Source: Mesorhizobium waimense (GTDB lineage Bacteria > Pseudomonadota > Alphaproteobacteria > Rhizobiales > Rhizobiaceae). Taken from it: a stretch of DNA of 57,352 nt. A program made the translations under genes and the position numbers. The notes under the pieces were generated by a model. The model searched no databases. It saw only the letters and a list, made by a program, of their open reading frames with translations, and was not told the origin of the DNA. The stretch covers positions 1 to 57,352 of the forward strand of contig NZ_QZWZ01000038.1 in NCBI RefSeq assembly GCF_003601975.1. Direction: 5' to 3'. Below, piece by piece: positions 8,814 through 17,724 of the stretch. Position 1 is the first letter of the stretch, and each line of letters opens with the position of its first letter.

Positions 8814-9471
8814 GATTCAGCCGGCAATCTTTTCGCTTCTAGCGGTCACCGCCGGACTCGGTCTGCTGGTTTTGGTAGTCGCCACAACCACGGCGTTTGT
8901 AAAGCTATCAGTTGTTTTATTCCTCGTCCGCAATGCGCTCGGGACCCAGACGATACCGCCTAACTTAGTGCTATACGCAGCGGCACTCATCCTCACCATT
9001 TTCGTTAGCGCGCCTGTTATTGAACAGACCTATGATCGTATGACGGATCCGAAGCTCCGCTATCAGACGTTCGATGACTGGCTAAGCGCCGCCAAAGCCG
9101 GCAGTGAGCCCTTGCGCGATCATCTCAAGAAGTTCACGAACGAAGAGCAGCGGCGATTCTTCCTCTCCTCGACCCAAAAAGTCTGGCCAGAGGAAATGCG
9201 CGCCAGAACCACACCTGATGATTTCGCCATTCTCGTACCATCTTTTCTAATTTCGGAACTAAAGCGTGGGTTCGAAATCGGCTTTCTCCTTTATCTTCCC
9301 TTTATCGTCATCGACCTTATCGTAACGACAATTTTGATGGCGATGGGCATGTCGATGGTATCTCCGACAGTTATATCCGTCCCATTCAAGCTCTTTTTGT
9401 TCGTCGCTATTGATGGCTGGTCAAGGTTGATGCACGGACTTGTATTGAGCTACACGATACCGGGAGGTTGA
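8806..9471 (+). CDS. rhcR: RhcR (SctR), export-gate membrane protein
   Basis: RhcR is a FliP/YscR-family integral membrane protein of the export gate. The protein has N-terminal membrane helices (FSLLAVTAGLGLLVLVV, VLYAAALILTIFVSAPVI), a soluble loop at about 75-150, and two C-terminal helices with the conserved MGMSMVSPTVISVPFKLFLF segment. The start is the ATG overlapping the rhcQ stop; a start six codons upstream is possible but less likely. The length of 221 residues is normal. The last codons overlap the rhcS frame. Confidence 0.94.
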   Translation: MTEIQPAIFSLLAVTAGLGLLVLVVATTTAFVKLSVVLFLVRNALGTQTIPPNLVLYAAALILTIFVSAPVIEQTYDRMTDPKLRYQTFDDWLSAAKAGSEPLRDHLKKFTNEEQRRFFLSSTQKVWPEEMRARTTPDDFAILVPSFLISELKRGFEIGFLLYLPFIVIDLIVTTILMAMGMSMVSPTVISVPFKLFLFVAIDGWSRLMHGLVLSYTIPGG

Positions 9472-9749
9472 TCATTATTGAATCCAGTATTGTCACTCTT
9501 ATGAACCAATCGTTGGTGGTTTTCATGATCTGGATTCTGCCGCCGCTCGTTGCGTCGGTAATTGTTGGCCTAGGCATCGGCATCATCCAAGCGGCAACGC
9601 AGATCCAGGATGAAAGCTTGCCGCTCACTGTGAAGCTTCTGGTCGTTGTCGCGGTAATTGGCCTGTTTGCCCCCGTGCTGAGCGCCCCGCTCATAGGACT
9701 GGCCGGCCAGATCTTTACCGAGTTTCCCGCAATGACACCTGGCTATTAG
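9468..9749 (+). CDS. rhcS: RhcS (SctS), export-gate membrane protein
   Basis: This is a small hydrophobic FliQ/YscS-family protein of 93 residues with two membrane helices (MIWILPPLVASVIVGLGIGI and LLVVVAVIGLFAPVLSAPLI). The conserved loop AATQIQDESLPLTVK lies between them. The start used is TTG within the rhcR stop region (TTGA). An ATG at 9501 (MNQSLVVF) would shorten it to 82 residues. The longer form aligns better with the N-terminus of YscS-type proteins and preserves the overlap. Confidence 0.93.
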   Translation: MIIIESSIVTLMNQSLVVFMIWILPPLVASVIVGLGIGIIQAATQIQDESLPLTVKLLVVVAVIGLFAPVLSAPLIGLAGQIFTEFPAMTPGY

Positions 9750-9757
9750 TCCTCGCC

Positions 9758-10576
9758 ATGTATGCGTCATCGGCCGAGATTCAAATCCTGATCCATACGG
9801 CTATCGAAATCGTCGTCGCGGCGGGTCTCGGCGCGGCCCGCGCGATAGGCATTATGCTGATCCTTCCTGTATTTACACGATCTCAGATTGGCGGGCTGAT
9901 CCGCGGCTGCCTGGCTGTTGCCTTCGGACTACCATGCTTGGCACACGTCAGCGAGGGCTTGCAGGCGCTAGATCCTGAAACACGTTTGATCCAGGTAACT
10001 CTTCTCGGATTGAAGGAGGTTTTTGTCGGCGTACTCCTTGGCACTTTTCTCGGCACTCCCCTTTGGGGACTTCAGGCGGCCGGTGAGTTTATGGACAATC
10101 AACGCGGCATCACTAGCCCGTCCGCTCCGAGCGACCCCACGACGAACAGTCAGGCTTCCGCCATGGGAGTCTTTCTCGGGATCACTGCAATTACGATCTT
10201 CGTCGCAGCAGGAGGTCTGGAGGCCGTGATCAGCGCCCTTTATGGCAGCTATTTGATCTGGCCCGTGTATCGGTTTCACCCCGCATTGAGCGCGCAGGGA
10301 GCAATGGAGTTATTGAGGCTGCTCGACCAGATTATGCGCACGACAATATTGGTCTCGGGGCCCGTAGTGTTCTTTCTGGGGCTGATTGATATTTCAATGA
10401 TGATCCTGCGTCGCTTTGCGCCCCAATTCAAGTCGAGCCAACTGTCCCCTGCGATCAAGAATATCGTCTTTCCGATTATCATGGTCACCTACGCTGCCTA
10501 TCTGGTCGAGAGCATGAAACTGGAGATCACACAAGCGAGTGGCGCGCTTGAGTGGTTCGACAAGTTGCTGAAATGA
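9758..10576 (+). CDS. rhcT: RhcT (SctT), export-gate membrane protein
   Basis: The 272-residue FliR/YscT-family protein has several hydrophobic helices. Typical motifs include ARAIGIMLILPVFTRSQIGG near the N-terminus and LKEVFVGVLLGTFLGTPLWG in the middle. With RhcR and RhcS it forms the helical export gate through which substrates enter. The start is eight bases after the rhcS stop. The end overlaps the rhcU ATG by four bases. Confidence 0.94.
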   Translation: MYASSAEIQILIHTAIEIVVAAGLGAARAIGIMLILPVFTRSQIGGLIRGCLAVAFGLPCLAHVSEGLQALDPETRLIQVTLLGLKEVFVGVLLGTFLGTPLWGLQAAGEFMDNQRGITSPSAPSDPTTNSQASAMGVFLGITAITIFVAAGGLEAVISALYGSYLIWPVYRFHPALSAQGAMELLRLLDQIMRTTILVSGPVVFFLGLIDISMMILRRFAPQFKSSQLSPAIKNIVFPIIMVTYAAYLVESMKLEITQASGALEWFDKLLK

Positions 10577-11610
10577 GCGACACGAGTGAAGAAAAGGCAC
10601 ACGCCGCCACCCCAAAGAAGCTAAGCGAAGCGCGCAAAAAAGGGCAGATATCGCGTAGCTCCGATTTCGTCCGCGCAGGCGGCACTTGCGCTGGGCTCGG
10701 CTATCTTTGGCTAAGAGGGAGCGTGATCGAAGACAAATGCCACGAAACGCTACTATTAACCGACAAGCTGCAGAAGCTGCCTTTCGATGTCGCGGTCCGG
10801 CAGGAACTGGTCCTGCTAATCGAACTCACCCTGGCGACCGTTGGCCCGCTGCTTGGCACTCTCGTTGCTGCGGTAATTCTGACGGGATTATTGGCCAATG
10901 GTGGATTTGTCTTCTCTCTCGAGCCGATGAAGCCCAACTTTGGGAAAATAAACCCTTTTGAAGGGCTGAAGCGCATGGCGTCCATGCGTTCTGTAGTCGA
11001 AGTTGGCAAGACTCTGTTTAAAGTAATGGTTCTCAGCGCGACCTTTTCCCTCGTCCTTCTCGGCATGTGGAAGTCGATGGTCTATCTGCCGCTGTGCGGC
11101 ATGGGTTGCCTCGGCGTTGTCTTTACGGAGGCGAAGCTGTTGCTCGGGATTGGCGCCGGTGCACTTCTGGTCGGCGGACTGATTGATCTCCTGTTGCAGC
11201 GTGCGTTGTTTCTGCGCGAAATGCGCATGACCAAGACCGAAGTGACGCGCGAGGTGAAGGAACAGCAAGGAACGCCGGAGTTGAACAATGAACGACGTCG
11301 CATCCGCGATGAAGCGGCCGGCGAGCCTCCGCTTGGGGTGAATCGCGCCACGTTGGTCTTCAGAGGGAAGGCGATACTGGTCGGTCTGCGTTACGTACGA
11401 GGTGAGACCGGTGTGCCGGTCTTAGTTTGCCGCGCCGAGGGCGAGGCCGCCTCACGAATGTTTAGTGAGGCGCAGGCGCTACGTCTCGAAATTGTAAATG
11501 ATCATGACTTGGCGCATCAACTCATCAGCACAACGAAACTGGGCAACGCGGTTCCCATGCAATATTTCGAGCCCGTTGCGCGAGCACTCTTCGCCGCAGG
11601 CTTAACCTAG
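10573..11610 (+). CDS. rhcU: RhcU (SctU), export switch protein
   Basis: RhcU is the FlhB/YscU-family export-gate protein that switches substrate specificity. The N-terminus (MSDTSEEKAHAATPKKLSEA) carries the family hallmark TPKKLxEARKKGQI. Four membrane segments follow, then a cytoplasmic linker (about 215-255) and the C-terminal domain. In most family members this domain is cut within an NPTH loop. Here the matching place (about residues 254-264) reads GVNRATLVFRG, followed by the conserved GLRYVRGETGVPVL strand. NPTH is therefore not present. Whether this is typical of rhizobial RhcU could not be checked. Translation starts at the ATG overlapping the rhcT stop. This is the last gene of the operon; IS debris follows. 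Confidence 0.92.
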   Translation: MSDTSEEKAHAATPKKLSEARKKGQISRSSDFVRAGGTCAGLGYLWLRGSVIEDKCHETLLLTDKLQKLPFDVAVRQELVLLIELTLATVGPLLGTLVAAVILTGLLANGGFVFSLEPMKPNFGKINPFEGLKRMASMRSVVEVGKTLFKVMVLSATFSLVLLGMWKSMVYLPLCGMGCLGVVFTEAKLLLGIGAGALLVGGLIDLLLQRALFLREMRMTKTEVTREVKEQQGTPELNNERRRIRDEAAGEPPLGVNRATLVFRGKAILVGLRYVRGETGVPVLVCRAEGEAASRMFSEAQALRLEIVNDHDLAHQLISTTKLGNAVPMQYFEPVARALFAAGLT

Positions 11611-11784
11611 CCGTGGCCTCAACAGGCTGTCTCCGGTCAGGCAAAATCTGCCGATTGACGTGTACGACTTTAGGCTCGCGCGGTCTGCAGCTTATGGCGA
11701 CGAGGTCAGGCAGGCGGTTCGGCGGCATGACGTCGGGTATGCCGCGGTGCGGCAGGCCAATTCGCTGAGGCCGGTCTGGATCTG

Positions 11785-12420
11785 GATGAAGTGTTGGGCC
11801 CAACCGCATCTATCGGCTCTATCGCGAGGAAGGGCTGGCGGTGCACAAGCGGCGCGCGACGGCGTGCGGTCGGCACCCGGACACCGATCCTGGTGGAGGC
11901 GCGGCCGAAAGCGCGCTGGTCGCTGGACTTCGTCCACGACCAGTTTGCTGCGGCCGTCGCTTCCGCATCCTCAACGTGGTCGACCTCGATCTCGGGCCGG
12001 CGTGTGGCGCGGGAACTGACGTACCTGATCGCCCGCCGCGGCAAGCCGGGCATGATCGTCTGCGACCTCGGCACCGAGTTCACCTCGAACGCCATGCTCG
12101 CCCGGTCGAAGGATCATCAGGTGCAATGGCACTACATCGCGCCGGGCAAGGCGATGCAGAACGGCTCTGCGAGAGCTTCAACGGGCGGATGCGGGACGAG
12201 CTCTGAACGAGGCCCTGTTCTTCAGCGTCGACCATGCCCGCACGACGATCGCCGAATGGAAGGACGGCTACAACCGCCCACATTCGGCGCTCGGGTTCCT
12301 CACGCCGACGGCCTATGCCGCCAGTCTCACCGCAACGGACGATCGGTTGCGCAACCCCGCCGATCACCCGTTGTTCACAACCCGCGTCATCCGGCGTAAA
12401 ACCCGCCGAGGCTGGATGAA
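11785..12420 (+). pseudogene. IS3-family transposase (orfB) remnant, frameshifted
   Basis: Pieces of an IS3-type integrase appear in alternating frames: NRIYRLYREEGL, then ILVEARPKARWSLDFVHDQF, FRILNVVDLDL, ISGRRVARELTYLIARRGKP, CESFNGRMRDEL and IAEWKDGYNRPHSALGFLTP. At least three frame changes are needed to join them, and the 5' part of the gene is missing. The DDE residues are spread over different frames, so the enzyme is dead. The remnant separates the two main T3SS operons. The 11611-11784 stretch before it shows no gene. Confidence 0.85.
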
Positions 12421-13044
12421 AATTCAGTGGCTGGTCAGTCGGGCATTAATAAACGCCGGGTCGTCGAGCGCTCTCTCGCCGACAAGAACCGCAAACGCCG
12501 GCTCAGTTTTAGGCGACGTCGATCCCACTTCCTTGCACCGCCACCGTCATGCTGTTTGCCTGACGCATCGAACGACCAGCATGAGTTTTCCAGTCGGACT
12601 TTTAGGAGCGGTAGCGCGATGGAGTAACCCAACGTCGTCCTAATGTCTGGACGATCCTAAGCCGTTCGTTGCTGGTGAAGCCCTGCCCATCATGCAGCGA
12701 GGTAGTGGATAGGGGTAAGTCGTTGGCGATTTTATCGTAGGCGAAGGCCGCGCATGCAAGGCACAGGCCGTACTTCATCGCGCGCGAGAAAGGGTTGGAC
12801 CTGTCTCCCTAGTCCCCCATCCGTCGCGCCCCGGCCATCCTTTGACCCGTTTCGTGGAACGCAATCTTTGGACTGGGGGTTGTGCCAGCTCCTCAACGAG
12901 CCGCCGGCTTACGCCGAAAGCCGTCGAAGTGGTTATTCCCGGTTCGCATCTCCCCGCTCCTCAATCAATGCCGATGATGCAGCCTCAACAGTCATCTGGA
13001 CCTGATCCCGATGTGAGCTTTCGAGACGCTCACGTGCTTCACAG
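12421..13044. other. Gene-poor stretch between IS remnants
   Basis: Only short overlapping frames without recognisable motifs are seen here. The first 40 bases still read as the tail of the IS3 transposase (KTRRGWMKIQW). The rest is probably decayed mobile DNA. Confidence 0.6.
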
Positions 13045-13265
13045 GGATGGTGATGATTCGGAAGAAATCGCAGTCATTTTTTCCAAGCCTTGCGTGGCCC
13101 CCTGGAGAAAAAATTGGCATCGAGGTGGAAAAACGCGCTCAGGAGTACGGGCACTGACCGGCAGCTTCGGTCCTGTCGACATCACAGTCCTGCGGCCCAG
13201 ATGCGGCCGGGAGCGTAGGACGACCGAATGGAAGAGCCAGGTGCCGCCGCGCGTTGGCGGCTGAT
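13045..13265 (+). pseudogene. IS256-family (mutator) transposase fragment
   Basis: The frame through this stretch contains ALTGSFGPVDITVLRPR and RRTTEWKSQ. These match the LTGxFGxxEIxVPRxR...TTEWKSxxLRAY region near the N-terminus of IS256-type transposases. It is cut on both sides and has no start, so it is a dead fragment. A related but different fragment lies near 47.1-47.5 kb on the other strand. From 13266 to 13607 no gene is seen. Confidence 0.6.
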
Positions 13266-13607
13266 GCAGCGATCGCGGGCATCTGCCGTCCAGCACTGAC
13301 CAAGACTGGGCGGAAAACAAGAGTAAGGCCACACAGCCCAGCTGACGATTAAGCTGGCAAGCGGCGTCATCCGTGAAGAGCACCGCACCAACGGCGACGC
13401 TCAGTCGTCCGGCATGTCCTGACATTCCTTCGCGCTGGGAAGGCGACACTGCTATTCAAGATCACGGCATCTGACCCGGTGCCTGCGGCAGAAACGTTCT
13501 GCCCACACCATCACTTTGCCTTGAACAAAAGAAGTCTGCCCGGCAGGAGGCCAGATCGTGCGCGACCATTCATTTTGCAATAGCGCCGCAGCCGCTTTTT
13601 GTTGAGA

Positions 13608-13634
13608 CTGGTCAGCTTCTCGAAAGCTCGCCCT
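13608..13634 (+). promoter_or_regulatory. tts box of the nopC-nopA operon
   Basis: The sequence TGGTCAGCTTCTCGAAAGCT is a near-perfect tts box. It lies about 70-90 bases upstream of nopC and points along nopC-nopA-y4yQ-rhcV-y4yS. It fixes this block as a separate TtsI-controlled transcription unit. Confidence 0.9.
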
Positions 13635-13700
13635 CTTAACGTTTGATGAAATTGATCTTCTACGCGTCGCCGTTAACGGAAACAGATGTGGGAATACCTG

Positions 13701-14003
13701 ATGATAGCAGCAATTGGCGATAGACTTGGATCCTTGGCCCGCACCGGGCATGGGCATTCGAATGGACAGTCGCGGCACGCATCCAGCGAGCGCTCTGGTC
13801 ATAGCAACGGGCCTTCTGGTCCTACCAGGCCGGGTGGCGAGATCGGTCGAGCGGATAGTCCGACCTTTTCTGGGGATGGCTCGCAAGCTGCAGGTGAAAG
13901 CGAAGCCTTCGAGGCGGCTCTCCGTTCTGTTGCGCTAACTATTGTGAACGATGCCATGGCTGATGCCGACGACGCTCTGGCAGACACTGAAGAAGATGCC
14001 TGA
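13701..14003 (+). CDS. nopC: NopC-like secreted protein
   Basis: The product is a 100-residue protein, low in complexity (Ser/Gly/His-rich at 10-55) and acidic at the C-terminus (MADADDALADTEEDA). NopC of S. fredii is a small secreted protein encoded directly before the needle gene nopA behind a tts box; size and position match. An ATG 15 bases upstream (MWEYL) is an alternative start. The one used here gives the usual length and has GGGA upstream. Sequence similarity alone is weak in such a biased protein, so the name depends on gene order. Confidence 0.7.
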   Translation: MIAAIGDRLGSLARTGHGHSNGQSRHASSERSGHSNGPSGPTRPGGEIGRADSPTFSGDGSQAAGESEAFEAALRSVALTIVNDAMADADDALADTEEDA

Positions 14004-14072
14004 CGTTGGGTGGTCCGCGTCGGGAGGTGCGTGCCGTCGGTGACGGCACAGTTCGAACAGAAGGGAAACGAT

Positions 14073-14288
14073 ATGAGTAAAATAGGTACTCTTGCTAGTT
14101 TGGGTGGTGCTGGCGCTGCGGCTGGTGCGGACGTAGCTTCCAAAGCCGCTGGGGCTGCCGCATTCCAGCAGCAAATCCAGGAACTAACGGCGGTTAGCTT
14201 GGAGGCTACGGCTAGGAGTATAGAGCTGCGCACTGTTACGACCAACTTGCAGACAATCAAGAAAGCGGCCGACGAACGCGTTCAGTAA
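14073..14288 (+). CDS. nopA: NopA, T3SS needle/pilus subunit (SctF-like)
   Basis: The product is a 71-residue Ala-rich helical protein beginning MSKIGTLASLGGAG. It has the size and amphipathic C-terminal helix (SIELRTVTTNLQTIKKAAD) of SctF needle or pilus subunits. NopA is the major external appendage subunit of rhizobial systems. A ribosome-binding sequence (AAGGGAAACGAT) precedes the ATG. The frame is open 21 codons further upstream, but no similar proteins of that length are expected. A strong hairpin follows the gene and may keep nopA transcripts abundant relative to the downstream genes. Confidence 0.85.
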   Translation: MSKIGTLASLGGAGAAAGADVASKAAGAAAFQQQIQELTAVSLEATARSIELRTVTTNLQTIKKAADERVQ

Positions 14289-14354
14289 TCTCGGAAACGG
14301 GGTTCTGGAAAGCCTCGATCGCGGCCCTGGGTGGCGCGATGTGCGACCGAAATG

Positions 14355-14386
14355 AGCCGCATGGTAATTGCCATGCGGCTTCTTTC
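14355..14386 (+). terminator. Hairpin after nopA, attenuator or stabiliser
   Basis: A perfect 10-bp stem (AGCCGCATGG / CCATGCGGCT) with a six-base loop is followed by TCTTTCC. It sits between nopA and the SctD-like gene in the same operon. It could end part of the transcripts or protect the nopC-nopA message from 3' decay. The T-run is short, so full termination is doubtful. Confidence 0.75.
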
Positions 14387-14405
14387 CTGATTCGGGAGAT
14401 CATCC

Positions 14406-15296
14406 TTGAATGACGCTGTTTCCCTTCATTTCGAAGTTCTGTCGGGGGTCTATTGCGGGCTGACCGGTAAGCCGACTCTTGAAACGAACTTAATCGGCAG
14501 TGGCCTTGACGCCGATATAATCTTCGTCGAACAAAGACTGGCGCCACATCATTTTCGTATCACTCTTCTTGGGAATTCGATCGAGGTTGAGGCGCTTGCA
14601 GGCGGACTCTGCATCGAGGACAATCGGAATATTGCAGCAGGCGAGCGCGTTGTGCTGCCCCTTCCTGTCATCATTCACGCCGGCGCGATGTCCATCCTCT
14701 GGTCAGCGCAGGATGCAGCGCCGGCTGGTTCGACCGCCAGACCACGCCTCTCGATCCTTGTGCTCACCTTGGTGTTACTCGGCTCTCTCGGGATCGGCGC
14801 GCTCTCGGCCATGTTCTCCTATTACGGCACTGCTGATGCATTGAACGCCAAGTCGCCAGGTGCCGAACTTGAATTCAAGCTGACCAATAACCGCGCTGAT
14901 GACCAGGCTACCGTGGCTGTGGCCAAAGACCTGCAAGAGGAAGTCGATAAAGCGGGCCTTCACAATATTATGATCGGCTCCGCGAAGGGCGTCGTGACCG
15001 CTGAGGGCACCGTCACGTCAGCATCGGTCAGCAGTTGGCAGAGGGTTCAGCAGTGGTTCGATCATCGCACGAACGGCGCTCTCACACTGGTGAATGGAGT
15101 GGTTATCAAGGAGGAGAAGGCGCCATCAGCCATCGCGGTTGAAGCAGTTTGGCGTGGGCCCCTTCCGTATCTGATAATCGCTGGCGAGAAGTATTTTGTC
15201 GGCGCGCTTTTGGATGATGGCTGGACGGTCGATCGGATCGAGGAGGGTCGTGTGCTGATGAGCCGAAATGGTCGCGTTGCTGCTCTGCCGTATTAA
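14406..15296 (+). CDS. Y4yQ, SctD-like inner-membrane ring protein
   Basis: The 296-residue protein begins with an FHA-like cytoplasmic domain (about 1-100). One membrane segment follows near 115-140 (LSILVLTLVLLGSLGIGALS), then a periplasmic part with a BON-like ring motif (EVDKAGLHNIMIGSAKGVVT). This layout is that of SctD, the partner of RhcJ in the inner ring. The start is TTG (MNDAVSLHFE) with GGGAG eight bases upstream; the nearby ATG is out of frame. It corresponds to y4yQ in NGR234, between nopA and rhcV. Confidence 0.85.
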   Translation: MNDAVSLHFEVLSGVYCGLTGKPTLETNLIGSGLDADIIFVEQRLAPHHFRITLLGNSIEVEALAGGLCIEDNRNIAAGERVVLPLPVIIHAGAMSILWSAQDAAPAGSTARPRLSILVLTLVLLGSLGIGALSAMFSYYGTADALNAKSPGAELEFKLTNNRADDQATVAVAKDLQEEVDKAGLHNIMIGSAKGVVTAEGTVTSASVSSWQRVQQWFDHRTNGALTLVNGVVIKEEKAPSAIAVEAVWRGPLPYLIIAGEKYFVGALLDDGWTVDRIEEGRVLMSRNGRVAALPY

Positions 15297-15335
15297 GGGC
15301 GTCCAGCTCCGCGGGCCGTATTCAGGAGAACTCCA

Positions 15336-15608
15336 TTGCTCAAGCTGTCCCCCCTGCTGCGGCTTCTCGCCTATGCGCTCATCCCGGAAGGTTTCGGCGA
15401 TGAGGCACAGATGGTCCTGACCACACTGGATACACCTAACCGGGGATCCTCGCGCTTTCCTCTGACTCCCTCGCGTGGCGATGCGCTGCGTGGGACCGGC
15501 CGCAGGGACGAGGCGCGCGCGGCCTTCGAAAGCTACGTTTCACTGCGTGGCAGCCCAGTAATTCTCAAACGACCACAAAGGGGCCCACATGCCCAACGTC
15601 CTGCGTAA
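15336..15608 (+). CDS. Small TPR-like T3SS protein, possibly SctG-type
   Basis: The 90-residue frame has a TTG start preceded by GGAGAACTCCA. The first part (LLRLLAYALIPEGFGDEAQM) and the segment DEARAAFESYVSLR resemble helices of tetratricopeptide repeats. Small TPR proteins at this place in other systems act as needle chaperones (SctG/YscG type). The tail after codon 75 runs into the rhcV start (20-base overlap) and looks unconstrained. A damaged C-terminus is possible: the stretch GSSRFPLTPSRGDALRGTGR looks frame-disturbed compared with a normal TPR helix pair. Function is inferred from position only. Confidence 0.55.
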   Translation: MLKLSPLLRLLAYALIPEGFGDEAQMVLTTLDTPNRGSSRFPLTPSRGDALRGTGRRDEARAAFESYVSLRGSPVILKRPQRGPHAQRPA

Positions 15609-17724
15609 CTTCATCGACCGTGCGCCGGCCAACCCCGACTTAATGGTCGCGTTGATGCTGCTGCTGGCGATAGGTATGATGGTCATGCCAATCCCGCTCG
15701 TGGTTGTCGACACGCTTATCGGATTCAATTTGGGTTTGGCCATATTGCTGCTGATGGTTGCCCTGTATGTCAGCACGCCGCTTGATTTTTCGTCTTTGCC
15801 GGGCGTCATTTTGATTTCCACGGTGTTCCGTCTGGCGCTTACCATCGCAACGACACGACTGATCCTGGCCGAGGGAGAGGCAGGCAGCATCATCCACACG
15901 TTCGGCGACTTCGTAATCTCAGGCAATATCTTCGTCGGCTTTGTCATATTTCTGGTCGTGACCATGGTTCAGTTCATGGTCCTCGCGAAGGGTGCCGAAC
16001 GCGTAGCGGAGGTGGCGGCCCGCTTCACGCTCGACGCTCTGCCGGGCAAGCAAATGGCGGTCGACGCAGAGCTTCGCAACGGCCACATCGATGCCAACGA
16101 ATCTCGCAGGCGGCGTGCCGCATTGGAGAGGGAAAGCCAACTTTTTGGCGCGATGGATGGCGCGATGAAATTCGTGAAGGGCGACGCCATCGCCGGGCTC
16201 GTGGTGATCTGCATCAACATGCTGGGTGGAATTTCCATCGGTCTGCTTTCGAAAGGCATGTCCTTCGGCGAGGTTCTGCAACACTATACTCTACTGACCA
16301 TAGGTGACGCGTTAATCTCGCAGATTCCGGCCCTGCTGCTTTCAATTACAGCGGCAACCATCGTCACGCGTGTAACGGGGGCCGCGAGGCTCAACCTTGG
16401 GACCGACATAGTCAATCAACTCACGGCCAGCAAGCGAGCATTGCGGCTGGCGGCCTGCGTCTTGGTTGCGATGGGGTTTGTTCCCGGTTTCCCTCTGCCC
16501 GTCTTTCTTACGTTGGCCGCAGTCTTCGCCGCCGCAAGCATTGCCAAGGGTGATGGGCAGGGCGCCGACAATATCAATGCTACAAGTGGCGCTGAAGTAG
16601 AGCCTCAAAAACAAACCGTGCCTGCGCAGGCAAGCCCGATCGCCTTCTTTCTTGCGCCGAGCCTTACGCATGAGATCGACCAAGCCGAATTGGAACAGCA
16701 CATTGCACGCGTTTCGCAACTCGTCTCAGCTGATCTCGGCATTATCGTTCCGCGCATTCCAGTTGCGGTCGACGAGCAGCTGCCCGAGTCGCAATTTAGA
16801 ATAGATGTCGAGGGCGTGCCAGTCGAACAGGATTTGATTGATCCGACACTGCTAGAACTCGCAGACGGTCTGGCGAACATTGAAGTGAGCGGCATCCCCT
16901 TTCGGCATGATCCAGAAGCGGACAGAATCTGGGTCGAACAAAGCCATGCACCGGCTCTCAACGCTGACGGCATCCGCTATCACCGAGCGAGCGAACTCCT
17001 CGCCTCGCGTGTCCATGCGACGTTGACCCGCTATGCACCGCACTTGGTGGGTATCCAAGAGACCCGCGAATTGCTGGGCCGAATGGAGCACGATTATGCT
17101 GATCTGGTGAAGGAGGTGCTGCGCACGACGCCTGTTCCCCGGGTTGCCGATGTGCTGCGCCGCCTGCTGGATGAAGGTATCCCGATCCGCAGCACCCGCC
17201 TCGTCTTGGAGGCATTGGCCGAATGGAGCGAACGTGAGCAAAACGTCGCGCTGCTCACGGAATATGTTCGCTCCGGCATGAAGCGGCAGATCTGCCACCG
17301 CTATGCCAACACACAAGGTATCGTGCCCGCCTTTATTATCGAACGTGAGAGTGAGGATATGGTGCGGAGTGCGGCTCGAGATTCGGCTGCCGGCCCCTAC
17401 CTCGTGTTAGAGGATCGGCAAAGCGAAGCGCTGCTGTCACAGATGCGCAGCATCTTTTCCAGCACAGCACCGGATCAGACCCGCCCCGTCATATTAACTT
17501 CGATGGATGTTCGACGCTTCGTCCGCGGCTTTCTCACCCGAAACGGGATCGATCTGGCTGTGTTGTCTTATCAGGACCTTGCCTCCGACTTCACGATTCA
17601 ACCCGCCGGATCCGTCAAGCTCCCCCCTGGAACAGAAGGGGAAATGTCGGGGGAATCTCGCCGTATCCGCGTTGCCGCCAACTCAAAGGCACAGCACTCT
17701 ATGACAGCTGAGAACCAAGCATGA
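15589..17724 (+). CDS. rhcV: RhcV (SctV), major export-gate protein
   Basis: This 711-residue FlhA/YscV/LcrD-family protein forms the nonameric export gate. The N-terminal half has about eight membrane helices and the conserved FHIPEP-region motifs (FSSLPGVILISTVFRLALTI, then AERVAEVAARFTLDALPGKQ). The C-terminal cytoplasmic domain runs from about 340 to the end and includes ETRELLGRMEHDYADLVKEV. The start is ATG with AAGG upstream and overlaps the small TPR-like gene. The end overlaps the next gene by four bases (ATGA). The length is normal. Confidence 0.95.
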   Translation: MPNVLRNFIDRAPANPDLMVALMLLLAIGMMVMPIPLVVVDTLIGFNLGLAILLLMVALYVSTPLDFSSLPGVILISTVFRLALTIATTRLILAEGEAGSIIHTFGDFVISGNIFVGFVIFLVVTMVQFMVLAKGAERVAEVAARFTLDALPGKQMAVDAELRNGHIDANESRRRRAALERESQLFGAMDGAMKFVKGDAIAGLVVICINMLGGISIGLLSKGMSFGEVLQHYTLLTIGDALISQIPALLLSITAATIVTRVTGAARLNLGTDIVNQLTASKRALRLAACVLVAMGFVPGFPLPVFLTLAAVFAAASIAKGDGQGADNINATSGAEVEPQKQTVPAQASPIAFFLAPSLTHEIDQAELEQHIARVSQLVSADLGIIVPRIPVAVDEQLPESQFRIDVEGVPVEQDLIDPTLLELADGLANIEVSGIPFRHDPEADRIWVEQSHAPALNADGIRYHRASELLASRVHATLTRYAPHLVGIQETRELLGRMEHDYADLVKEVLRTTPVPRVADVLRRLLDEGIPIRSTRLVLEALAEWSEREQNVALLTEYVRSGMKRQICHRYANTQGIVPAFIIERESEDMVRSAARDSAAGPYLVLEDRQSEALLSQMRSIFSSTAPDQTRPVILTSMDVRRFVRGFLTRNGIDLAVLSYQDLASDFTIQPAGSVKLPPGTEGEMSGESRRIRVAANSKAQHSMTAENQA

